This document shows positions 32,662 through 40,636 of a stretch of 40,636 bases of DNA, one piece after another. The DNA is taken from positions 1 to 40,636 of the forward strand of contig NZ_JAODNI010000217.1 in assembly GCF_025465255.1 (NCBI RefSeq). Reading direction: 5' to 3'. The translations under genes were made by a program, and so were the position numbers. The notes beneath the pieces are model-generated. The model made no database searches. It was not told the DNA's origin and saw nothing but the letters and a program-made list of their open reading frames with translations. This stretch comes from Pseudonocardia sp. GTDB taxonomy: Bacteria; Actinomycetota; Actinomycetes; Mycobacteriales; Pseudonocardiaceae. The first letter of the stretch is position 1, and each line of letters opens with the position of its first letter.

Positions 32662-34959
32662 GTGACTGAGCTCGCCGCACCGATCGTCACCGACACCGTG
32701 GCCCACGCGGCCGCCACCCCGGACCACCCCCAGCCCTATCGGGAACTGGGTCTCAAGGACGACGAGTACTCCCGCATCCGGGAGATCCTGGGCCGCCGGC
32801 CGACGGACGCCGAGCTGGCGATGTACTCGGTGATGTGGAGTGAGCACTGCTCCTACAAGTCCTCCAAGGTGCACCTCGGGTACTTCGGGGAGACCACCAC
32901 GGCGGAGATGAAGGAGAAGATGCTCGCGGGCATCGGCGAGAACGCCGGCGTCGTCGAGATCGGGGACGGCTGGGCCGTCACCTTCAAGGTCGAGTCGCAC
33001 AACCACCCGTCGTACGTCGAGCCCTACCAGGGCGCCGCCACGGGTGTCGGCGGCATCGTCCGGGACATCATGGCCATGGGCGCCCGCCCGATCGCCGTCG
33101 CGGACCCGCTGCGCTTCGGCCCCGCGGACGCGCCGGACACCGCGCGCGTGCTGCCGGGCGTGGTCGCGGGCGTGGGCGGCTACGGGAACTGCCTGGGCCT
33201 GCCGAACGTGGGCGGCGAGGTCGTCTTCGACGCCTCCTACGCCGGAAACCCGCTGGTCAACGCCATGTGCGTCGGCGCGATGCGCACCGAGGACCTGCAC
33301 CTGGCGTTCGCCTCCGGCACCGGAAACAAGATCATCTTGTTCGGGGCCCGGACCGGCCTGGACGGCATCGGCGGCGTCTCCGTGCTGGCCAGCGACACCT
33401 TCGCGGGCGAGGAGGGCGGCGGCGGGCACAAGAAGCTGCCGTCGGTGCAGGTGGGGGACCCGTTCACCGAGAAGGTGCTCATCGAGTGCTGCCTCGAGCT
33501 GTTCCACGCGGGCCTGGTCGTCGGCATCCAGGACCTCGGTGGCGCCGGGCTGTCCTGCGCCACGAGCGAGCTGGCCAGCGCCGGTTCCGGCGGCATGCAC
33601 GTGAACCTGGACACCGTCCCGCTGCGCGCCACCGGCATGACGCCCGCCGAGATCCTGTCCAGCGAGTCGCAAGAGCGCATGTGCGCCGTCGTGCGGCCCG
33701 AGGACGTGGACGCGTTCATGGCCGTCTGCGCCAAGTGGGACACCATCGCCACCGTGATCGGCGAGGTCACGGACGGCGACCACCTCGTCATCGACTTCCA
33801 CGGCCAGACGGTCGTCGACGTCCCGCCGCGCACCGTCGCGCACGACGGCCCGGTCTACCACCGCCCCGTGCAGCGCGGCGACGGGCAGGACGCGCTGGTC
33901 GCGAACACCGCGGACTCACTGCCGCGCCCGGCGTCGCCGTCGGAGCTGCGGGCGGAGATCCTGCGGATGGCCGCGTCGCCGAACCTGTGCAGCCGCGCGT
34001 GGGTCACCGACCAGTACGACCGATACGTCCGCGGCAACACCGCCTCCGCCCAGCCGGCGGACGCCGGCGTCGTCCGGATCGACGAGGAGTCCGGCCGCGG
34101 CATCGCCGTCGCCACGGACTGCAACGCCCGCTTCGCCGCGCTGGACCCGTACACCGGAGCGCAGCTGGCGCTGGCCGAGGCCTACCGGAACGTCGCGACC
34201 TCCGGGGCCGTGCCTGCGGCCGTCACGAACTGCCTGAACTTCGGCTCGCCCGAGGACCCGCACGTGATGTGGCAGTTCAGCCAGGCCGTCCGCGGCCTCG
34301 CCGACGGCTGCGCGCAGCTCGGCATCCCCGTCACCGGCGGGAACGTCAGCTTCTACAACCAGACCGGCACCCAGGCGATCCTGCCCACCCCTGTGATCGG
34401 CATCCTCGGCGTCCTGGACGACGTCGCGACGCGCGTCCCGTCCGGCTTCCGGAACACCGGCGACGTCGTCGTGCTGCTCGGCCGGACCCTCGCCGAGCTC
34501 GACGGCAGCGAGTGGGCCCACGTCGCGCACGGCCACCTCGGCGGGCGCCCGCCGGCGGTGGACCTGGAGCACGAGCGTCGGCTCGCCGCGCTGCTCGCCG
34601 CGGCCGCCACGGACCGCCTGCTCACCGGCAGCCACGACCTCTCCGAGGGCGGCCTCGCGCAGGCGCTGGTGGAGGCCTCGCTCGTCGGCGGCCGGGGCGC
34701 GGAGGTGTCGCTGCCCACGCCGGGCGTCGTGGACCCGTTCGTCACGCTCTTCGCCGAGTCCGCCGGGCGGGTGCTGGTCACCGTCGCGCCGGAGAAGGCG
34801 GCGGAGCTGCTGGACCGCGCCGCCTCGGCGAACCTGCCGGCCCAGCGGCTCGGCACCGTCGGGGGAGACGTCCTGGCGATCGAGGGCGTCCCGGCCCTCC
34901 CGCTCGACGAGCTGCGCACGGCCTGGGAGGGAACCCTGCCCGCGCTCTTCGGCGCGTGA
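32662..34959 (+). CDS. purL: Phosphoribosylformylglycinamidine synthase subunit PurL (small type)
   Basis: A 765-residue FGAM synthase catalytic subunit of the small PurL type that needs PurS and PurQ. It has AMYSVMWSEHCSYKSSK, the metal and ATP residues in FKVESHNHPSYVEPYQGAATG and GGIVRDIMAMGARP, and a second half with GIPVTGGNVSFYNQ, in order and at normal length. GTG 32662 stands exactly 7 bp after TAGGCT. The start gives a normal N-terminus before YRELGLKDDEY. Its stop overlaps the sterol-carrier-like gene (GTGA). Confidence 0.97.
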   Translation: MTELAAPIVTDTVAHAAATPDHPQPYRELGLKDDEYSRIREILGRRPTDAELAMYSVMWSEHCSYKSSKVHLGYFGETTTAEMKEKMLAGIGENAGVVEIGDGWAVTFKVESHNHPSYVEPYQGAATGVGGIVRDIMAMGARPIAVADPLRFGPADAPDTARVLPGVVAGVGGYGNCLGLPNVGGEVVFDASYAGNPLVNAMCVGAMRTEDLHLAFASGTGNKIILFGARTGLDGIGGVSVLASDTFAGEEGGGGHKKLPSVQVGDPFTEKVLIECCLELFHAGLVVGIQDLGGAGLSCATSELASAGSGGMHVNLDTVPLRATGMTPAEILSSESQERMCAVVRPEDVDAFMAVCAKWDTIATVIGEVTDGDHLVIDFHGQTVVDVPPRTVAHDGPVYHRPVQRGDGQDALVANTADSLPRPASPSELRAEILRMAASPNLCSRAWVTDQYDRYVRGNTASAQPADAGVVRIDEESGRGIAVATDCNARFAALDPYTGAQLALAEAYRNVATSGAVPAAVTNCLNFGSPEDPHVMWQFSQAVRGLADGCAQLGIPVTGGNVSFYNQTGTQAILPTPVIGILGVLDDVATRVPSGFRNTGDVVVLLGRTLAELDGSEWAHVAHGHLGGRPPAVDLEHERRLAALLAAAATDRLLTGSHDLSEGGLAQALVEASLVGGRGAEVSLPTPGVVDPFVTLFAESAGRVLVTVAPEKAAELLDRAASANLPAQRLGTVGGDVLAIEGVPALPLDELRTAWEGTLPALFGA

Positions 34960-35300
34960 GCTCCGAGCGGGAACTGCTCGACGCCTGGCTCGCCGGCGCC
35001 GGACCGGCGCCGGACCGCGGGACGGTGAAGGCGGCCGTCAAGGAGTCGCTGCAGGAGCTGGTGGCCCGCGCGCCCGGGCACAGCGTCGAGGTCCGGATCC
35101 CCCCGTTCGGGGCGGTGCAGTGCATCGAGGGCCCGCGGCACACCCGGGGCACGCCGCCGAACGTCCTGGAGGCCACCCCGCAGACCTGGCTCGCCCTCGT
35201 CGTCGGGGCGCTGACCTGGGACGACGCCCGCGCGGCCGGGAAACTGAGCGTGTCCGGATCGCGGGCGGGCGAGGTCGCCGCGCTGCTGCCCCTCGTCTGA
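34956..35300 (+). CDS. Sterol-carrier-like small protein downstream of purL
   Basis: A 114-residue protein of the bacterial SCP-like family that actinobacteria often carry directly after purL. Recognisable stretches are VRIPPFGAVQCIEGPRHTRG and TWLALVVGALTWDDARAAGKL. SCP domains bind lipids or serve as accessory domains, but no role in purine synthesis is known. The GTG overlaps the purL stop, indicating co-translation. A short hairpin follows 14 bp after its stop. Confidence 0.85.
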   Translation: MSSERELLDAWLAGAGPAPDRGTVKAAVKESLQELVARAPGHSVEVRIPPFGAVQCIEGPRHTRGTPPNVLEATPQTWLALVVGALTWDDARAAGKLSVSGSRAGEVAALLPLV

Positions 35301-35314
35301 CCGGCACCGCGCCG

Positions 35315-35333
35315 GGTGATGGACTTCATCACC
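35315..35333 (+). terminator. Short hairpin after the purL unit
   Basis: A 7-bp perfect stem (35315-35321 with 35327-35333) with a 5-nt loop, 14 bp past the sterol-carrier-like stop. It is weak, and the region may equally be part of the promoter of the next gene. Confidence 0.35.
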
Positions 35334-35441
35334 GATCGGATGATTGCGTTCCCCTAGTGGTGGCGAAACGCGGTCGGGGGGTCGAAAATTGCGCCGATCG
35401 TGCCCAGCAACGACCGATCGGGCGAGGGTGGAGGTGGCGTC

Positions 35442-37658
35442 GTGGTCGCAGCGCGCAGCCTGCCCGAATCCGGCGACTCGCCTCCCCTCGGCGGCGGCAT
35501 CCCGCTGCCCCGTACCGGCGCGCCGCTGGCGGTCACCCCGCCGGCGCCGTCGCCGTCCGCCCTGCGGGCCCTGGCCGGGCGCTGGCTCACGGTGCTGCCC
35601 GACGCCGGGGACCCCGATGTCGACCGGCTGTCCGAGCTCCTCGTCCGGCTCGCCACGGCCCTGCGCGCCGAGCCGTTCTGGCCGCTCGCGGCGCGCGGCG
35701 TCGGCGCCGAGCTGCTGACCTCCGGGCTGTGCGGCGAACGGTCCGGGATGGCCGGCTCGGCGCCCGAGGACACGCTGCCCGGCACGCTGGGCCTGCTGCG
35801 GGACGCCGGTCCGGCGGCGTTCGGCGTCCCCGGTCCCGAGGGTGAGCGGCGCCTCACCCTGGCTCTCGACGAGCTGGCTGCGGGCTTCTCCGGCGCGCTG
35901 CGCATGTGGACGCACCGCGCCCAGGAGGGCCTGCTGCTCGCCACGCTGCGCGCCCGCGAAGGCGTCGAGCGCGCGCTCGCCGCCAGTGAGACGCACTACC
36001 GGGCCATCTACACGCAGGGTCCGGTGGGGATCGCCGTCGGGGACCTCGACGGGATGATCATCGACCTCAACCCGGCGGCCTGCCGGATGATCGGCCTCAC
36101 CGCGCCGCCCGAGCTCCCGCGCCCGGCCACGGACTACGTCCACCCGGACGACTTCGGTGCCTTCGCCTCGGCCTACCGCCGGCTCGGCTCCGGCGTCTCG
36201 GACACCGTCAGCCTGGACATCCGGGTCGTCGGGGTCGAGGGCGTCGTCGTGTGGGCCCACCTCACGGCGTCGTTGATCCGGGGCTCGCAGGGCCGGCCGA
36301 GCAACCTGATCGCCGTCATCGAGGACGTCTCCGAGCGCTACCGGCTGCGCTCCCGGCTGGTCCGCGCGTCGTCGGAGGACCGGCTGACCCGGCTGCCCAA
36401 CCGCACGCTGATCGAGGAGTCGCTGCGCCAGGCGTTCGTGCCGGGTGCAGCCCGCCGGGTCGCTCTGTGCGCCCTGGACGTCGACGGGTTCACCCGGGTC
36501 AACGACGACCACGGCCACCGCGTCGGCGACGAGCTGTTGTCCGCCATCGCGGGCCGGCTGCGGATCGTCGCGGACCCGCACCTCGTCGCCCGCACGGGCG
36601 GGGACGAGTTCGGCGTGCTCGTCGTGGACCCGGACGGCGTGGCCGGGGTCGCCGCGCTCGCGGACCGGATCGTCGAGACGCTCGCCGCGCCGTTCGAGAT
36701 CGGGGGCCGCAGCCTCGCGGTGACCGCCAGCGTCGGGGTCGCGGAGGACTCGACCACGCGGGTCTGCCCCGAGGAGCTGCTGCGGGCCGCGTCCGTGGCG
36801 CTGTCCTGGGCGAAGGGCCGCGGCGGGGGCACCCACGTCGTCTTCGACCCGGAGCGGGACGCGGGGGAGTCCGCCCGCTCCGAGCTGCTCAACGGGCTGG
36901 TGGACGCGATCGGCCACGGCGAGTTCCGGCTGGCCTACCAGCCGCTGGTGCACCTGGTGGAGCGCGACGTCCGCGGGGTCGAGGCGCTGGTGCGCTGGCA
37001 GCACCCGAGCCAGGGGCTGATCGGCCCGGGCCGGTTCATCGAGCTCGCCGAGCGCAGCGGGGCGATCGTCCCGCTCGGCCGCTGGGTGCTCGGCGAGGCC
37101 TGCCGCGAGGCCGCCCGCTGGTACGCCGCGCTCGGCCCGCGTGCGCCCTACGTCAGCGTGAACGTCTCGCCGCTGCAGCTGCCCGAGCCCGGCTGGGTCG
37201 ACGAGGTCGCGCACGCGCTCGAGGTCACCGGCCTGCCGGCGGACCGGCTGCAGCTGGAGATCACCGAGCAGGCGGTGCTCGGCGACGAGCCGAGCACGAT
37301 GGACGCACTCGCCGAGCTGCGGGCCGCGGGCGTCCGGCTGGCCCTGGACGACTTCGGCACCGGGTACTCGAGCCTGGCCTGGCTGCGCCGGCTCCCGGTG
37401 CACGCGCTCAAGATCGACGGCTCGTTCATCGACGGGCTCCGGCACGCCGACCCGGACCCCGTCGACCGGAGCATCGTGGCCTCGCTGATCCAGATGGCCC
37501 ACGCGCTCGGGCTCGAGGTGACGGCCGAATGGGTGGAGACCGCGGTGCAGGCGGAGCGCCTCGCGGAGCTGGGCTGTGACCTCGGCCAGGGTCGCTGGTT
37601 CGGTGACGCCGGTCCCGCTCGGTTCGTTCCGGGCCTCGGGCCGCGTACCATCGAGTAG
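35442..37658 (+). CDS. PAS-GGDEF-EAL cyclic di-GMP enzyme
   Basis: A 738-residue cytoplasmic protein. An unassigned helical region (about 1-180) is followed by a PAS domain (183-300), a GGDEF domain (302-470) with the intact active site RTGGDEFG (about 386-389), and an EAL domain (485-735) with EALVRWQHP (about 512), NVSPLQL, ITEQAVL and DDFGTGYSSL. Both the cyclase and the phosphodiesterase motifs appear intact, so it may both make and degrade c-di-GMP from GTP. No membrane helix is seen. GTG 35442 has a GGAGG box 7 bp upstream; a GTG at 35400 lacks one. It lies directly before purF. Confidence 0.9.
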   Translation: MVAARSLPESGDSPPLGGGIPLPRTGAPLAVTPPAPSPSALRALAGRWLTVLPDAGDPDVDRLSELLVRLATALRAEPFWPLAARGVGAELLTSGLCGERSGMAGSAPEDTLPGTLGLLRDAGPAAFGVPGPEGERRLTLALDELAAGFSGALRMWTHRAQEGLLLATLRAREGVERALAASETHYRAIYTQGPVGIAVGDLDGMIIDLNPAACRMIGLTAPPELPRPATDYVHPDDFGAFASAYRRLGSGVSDTVSLDIRVVGVEGVVVWAHLTASLIRGSQGRPSNLIAVIEDVSERYRLRSRLVRASSEDRLTRLPNRTLIEESLRQAFVPGAARRVALCALDVDGFTRVNDDHGHRVGDELLSAIAGRLRIVADPHLVARTGGDEFGVLVVDPDGVAGVAALADRIVETLAAPFEIGGRSLAVTASVGVAEDSTTRVCPEELLRAASVALSWAKGRGGGTHVVFDPERDAGESARSELLNGLVDAIGHGEFRLAYQPLVHLVERDVRGVEALVRWQHPSQGLIGPGRFIELAERSGAIVPLGRWVLGEACREAARWYAALGPRAPYVSVNVSPLQLPEPGWVDEVAHALEVTGLPADRLQLEITEQAVLGDEPSTMDALAELRAAGVRLALDDFGTGYSSLAWLRRLPVHALKIDGSFIDGLRHADPDPVDRSIVASLIQMAHALGLEVTAEWVETAVQAERLAELGCDLGQGRWFGDAGPARFVPGLGPRTIE

Positions 37659-37661
37659 CCT
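37656..37661 (+). promoter_or_regulatory. Candidate -10 box of purF overlapping the upstream stop
   Basis: TAGCCT includes the stop codon of the GGDEF-EAL gene and would start a purF transcript with a leader of about 25 nt containing its GAGGAG ribosome binding site. It resembles the TAGGCT boxes of purS and purL. Confidence 0.4.
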
Positions 37662-37692
37662 GCGCTGTCGTCGTCTTCCTGAGGAGCGTGTG

Positions 37693-39294
37693 TTGAGTTC
37701 CCACCGGAACGCGCACCCGTCCGATCGTTCCCTCCCCCTCGTCGAGATCACCGAACCCCCATCGGACGTTGAGGACTCCCCCCGCGAGGAGTGCGGCGTC
37801 TTCGGCGTCTGGGCCCCTGGTGAGGACGTCGCGAAACTGACCTACTACGGCCTCTACGCCCTGCAGCACCGCGGCCAGGAGGCGGCCGGCATCGCCGTCT
37901 CGGACGGCCGCCGGATGGTGGTGTTCAAGGACCTCGGGCTCGTCAGCCAAGTGTTCGACGAGCAGTCGCTGTCCTCGCTGCGCGGGCACCTGGCCGTCGG
38001 CCACTGCCGCTACTCCACCACCGGGTCCACGACGTGGGAGAACGCACAGCCGACGTTCCGGACCACGGGGTCGGGCAGCGGCATCGCACTGGGCCACAAC
38101 GGCAACCTGGTCAACACCGCCGAGCTGCGGGACGAGGTGTCGGCGCTGCGCGTGGTGAGCAAGGGCTCCCGCGTGCCGGCCACCACGGACTCCGACCTGG
38201 TCTGCGAGCTGCTCGCCGCCACGTCGACGGACCTCGGCGTCACCGAGGCCGCGCTGCAGCTGCTGCCGCGGCTGCGCGGTGCCTTCTCCCTCGCCTTCGC
38301 GGACGAGACCACGCTCTACGCCGCCCGGGACCCCCACGGCGTCCGCCCGCTGGTCCTCGGCCGCCTGGAGCGCGGCTGGGTGGTCGCGAGCGAGACCGCG
38401 GCGCTGGACATCGTCGGTGCGTCGATGGTCCGGGAGGTCGAGCCGGGCGAGCTGCTCGCGATCGACGAGGACGGCCTGCGCAGCTACCGCTTCGCCGCGC
38501 CGGAGCCCAAGGGCTGCGTCTTCGAGTACGTCTACCTGGCCCGCCCGGACACCACGATCTCCGGTCGTTCGGTGCACGCCGCACGGGTCGAGATCGGCCG
38601 TCGCCTCGCCGAGGAGTACCCAGTCGAGGCGGACCTGGTGATCCCGGTCCCGGAGTCCGGCACACCCGCGGCCATCGGCTACGCGCAGGGTTCCGGCATC
38701 CCCTACGGCCAGGGCCTGGTGAAGAACCAGTACGTCGGCCGGACGTTCATCCAGCCGAGCCAGACGATCCGCCAGCTCGGCATCCGGCTCAAGCTGACCC
38801 CGCTGCGCGACGTCATCCGGGGCAAGCGCCTGGTGGTCGTCGACGACTCGATCGTCCGCGGCAACACCCAGCGCGCGCTCGTCCGGATGCTGCGCGAGGC
38901 CGGGGCGCTCGAGGTGCACGTCCGGATCGCGTCGCCGCCCGTGCGCTGGCCCTGCTTCTACGGCATCGACTTCGCCACCCGGGCGGAGCTCGTCGCCAGC
39001 GGGCTGGACACCGAGGGGGTCCGCCGCTCGGTCGGCGCGGACAGCCTCGGCTACGTCTCGGTGGACAACATGGTCGCGGCGACGGACCAGCCGGCCAGCC
39101 GGCTCTGTTCCGCCTGCTTCACCGGCGAGTACCCCATCCCGCTGCCGGAGGAGGCCCGCCTCGGCAAGCACCTGCTGGAGGACCTCACAGCCGCCGGGGA
39201 ACAGCCCGCGCTGGACACCTCAGGGCCGGCGTCGGGCGATGCCGGCCCCCTTTCGGTCGGCTACGGTGCTGCCGAGGCACTGAGCCGACCCTGA
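37693..39294 (+). CDS. purF: Amidophosphoribosyltransferase
   Basis: A 533-residue enzyme for the first committed step (PRPP and glutamine to phosphoribosylamine). A propeptide of about 34 residues precedes the nucleophile Cys in REECGVFGVW, so it needs self-cleavage as in the Bacillus-type enzyme. Four cysteines (GCVFEY, WPCFYG, LCSACF) fit the ligands of the [4Fe-4S] cluster. The PRPP loop is VVVDDSIVRGNT. TTG 37693 has a GAGGAG box at the right distance; GTG 37690, one codon earlier, is the alternative. purM follows after 63 bp. Confidence 0.96.
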   Translation: MSSHRNAHPSDRSLPLVEITEPPSDVEDSPREECGVFGVWAPGEDVAKLTYYGLYALQHRGQEAAGIAVSDGRRMVVFKDLGLVSQVFDEQSLSSLRGHLAVGHCRYSTTGSTTWENAQPTFRTTGSGSGIALGHNGNLVNTAELRDEVSALRVVSKGSRVPATTDSDLVCELLAATSTDLGVTEAALQLLPRLRGAFSLAFADETTLYAARDPHGVRPLVLGRLERGWVVASETAALDIVGASMVREVEPGELLAIDEDGLRSYRFAAPEPKGCVFEYVYLARPDTTISGRSVHAARVEIGRRLAEEYPVEADLVIPVPESGTPAAIGYAQGSGIPYGQGLVKNQYVGRTFIQPSQTIRQLGIRLKLTPLRDVIRGKRLVVVDDSIVRGNTQRALVRMLREAGALEVHVRIASPPVRWPCFYGIDFATRAELVASGLDTEGVRRSVGADSLGYVSVDNMVAATDQPASRLCSACFTGEYPIPLPEEARLGKHLLEDLTAAGEQPALDTSGPASGDAGPLSVGYGAAEALSRP

Positions 39295-39357
39295 GTCCGG
39301 CCGAGCCCGGCCGCCTCGAACTCGATCACGAGAAACGCACCAGGAGCGAACCCCGTC

Positions 39358-40467
<1,110 letters not shown>

Positions 40468-40471
40468 CCGT

Positions 40472-40591
40472 TAGGGCGTGTCTGGCGGATCTCCAGCCGG
40501 TCCGCGCCGCCCCAGACGGCTCCTCCTCGGCCTTGCGAGGCATCCGCCTGGCACGCCGCGGCTGCGGCATGGATCCGTCAGACACGCCCTA
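40472..40591. mobile_element. MITE-like element with 20-bp terminal inverted repeats
   Basis: The ends 40472-40491 and 40572-40591 are inverted copies of each other with 19 of 20 positions matching. They begin TAGGGCGTGTCTG, an end type familiar from IS5-family elements of actinobacteria. The outer TA on each side may be the duplicated target. The 116-bp core has room for no transposase. It is therefore probably a miniature element mobilised by a related IS elsewhere. It could also fold into a hairpin and act as the purM terminator. Family naming is from memory and was not checked. Confidence 0.72.
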
Positions 40592-40636
40592 CTGGCGGGA
40601 CGGCTCGCGGAGCATCGGCGGGTGGAGGCTCACCGC
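40589..40636 (-). CDS. Possible 3' end of a gene cut by the window edge
   Basis: A minus-strand frame enters from the right edge and reads AVSLHPPMLREPSRQ, then a TAG formed by the terminal TA of the MITE-like element and the adjoining base. With only 15 codons seen, coding is not proven. If real, the element supplies the stop codon and may have trimmed the gene's original end. Confidence 0.25.
   Translation of the reverse strand, partial: AVSLHPPMLREPSRQ

Overview
The window is very GC-rich, with strong G/C preference at third codon positions and many GTG starts. Its gene content is typical of a high-GC actinobacterium: a Tad/Rv3654c-Rv3660c-type pilus cluster, 6C RNA, a purS/purQ/purL split, and GTGA/ATGA gene overlaps. 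Protein style and gene order suggest a Pseudonocardiaceae-like organism (Pseudonocardia or a relative); this is inference, because no marker such as 16S rRNA is present.

Left part (about 0.2-14.9 kb). A MrfA/YprA-type helicase reads rightwards. Convergent to it is a seven-gene leftward cluster, CpaE-like ATPase, TadA, TadB, TadC, a Flp-pilin-like DUF4244 protein and two TadE-like proteins, tied together by 1-11 bp overlaps. A HAD-IB phosphatase gene follows, flanked by two non-coding RNA loci: a clear 6C RNA on the minus strand and a candidate Ms1-like (6S-like) RNA on the plus strand. Next come an Rv3662c-like gene, acs, arfB, a holin-like membrane protein and an epoxide hydrolase. From memory, this order parallels Rv3649-Rv3671 of Mycobacterium tuberculosis.

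Right part (about 14.9-40.5 kb). This is the de novo purine locus in the order purD, purB, purC, purS-purQ, purL, purF, purM, covering most steps from PRPP to the purB products. Between these are a glycerophosphodiester phosphodiesterase, a small secreted protein with a duplicated motif, an aminotransferase, a K+ channel, a threonine aldolase, a broken ECF sigma gene beside an intact membrane partner gene, a TetR regulator, a DUF2334 protein, a metallo-beta-lactamase-fold protein and a nucleoside-sugar-epimerase-like protein. A three-gene signalling operon (PP2C response regulator, CHASE3-type histidine kinase, Rcp1-like receiver) sits between purQ and purL, and a GGDEF-EAL protein sits just upstream of purF. 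Several genes here (purD, purB, purS, purL, the aminotransferase and the channel) have a TANNNT hexamer 7-9 bp before the start codon, as expected for leaderless transcripts.

The window ends in a 116-120 bp element with 20-bp near-perfect terminal inverted repeats flanked by TA, which looks like an IS5-type MITE. It abuts the 3' end of an incomplete minus-strand reading frame. I did not find a clearly new multi-gene defence or metabolic system. The most rewarding targets are the two RNA loci, the secreted protein, the broken sigma gene, the pilin set and the MITE.
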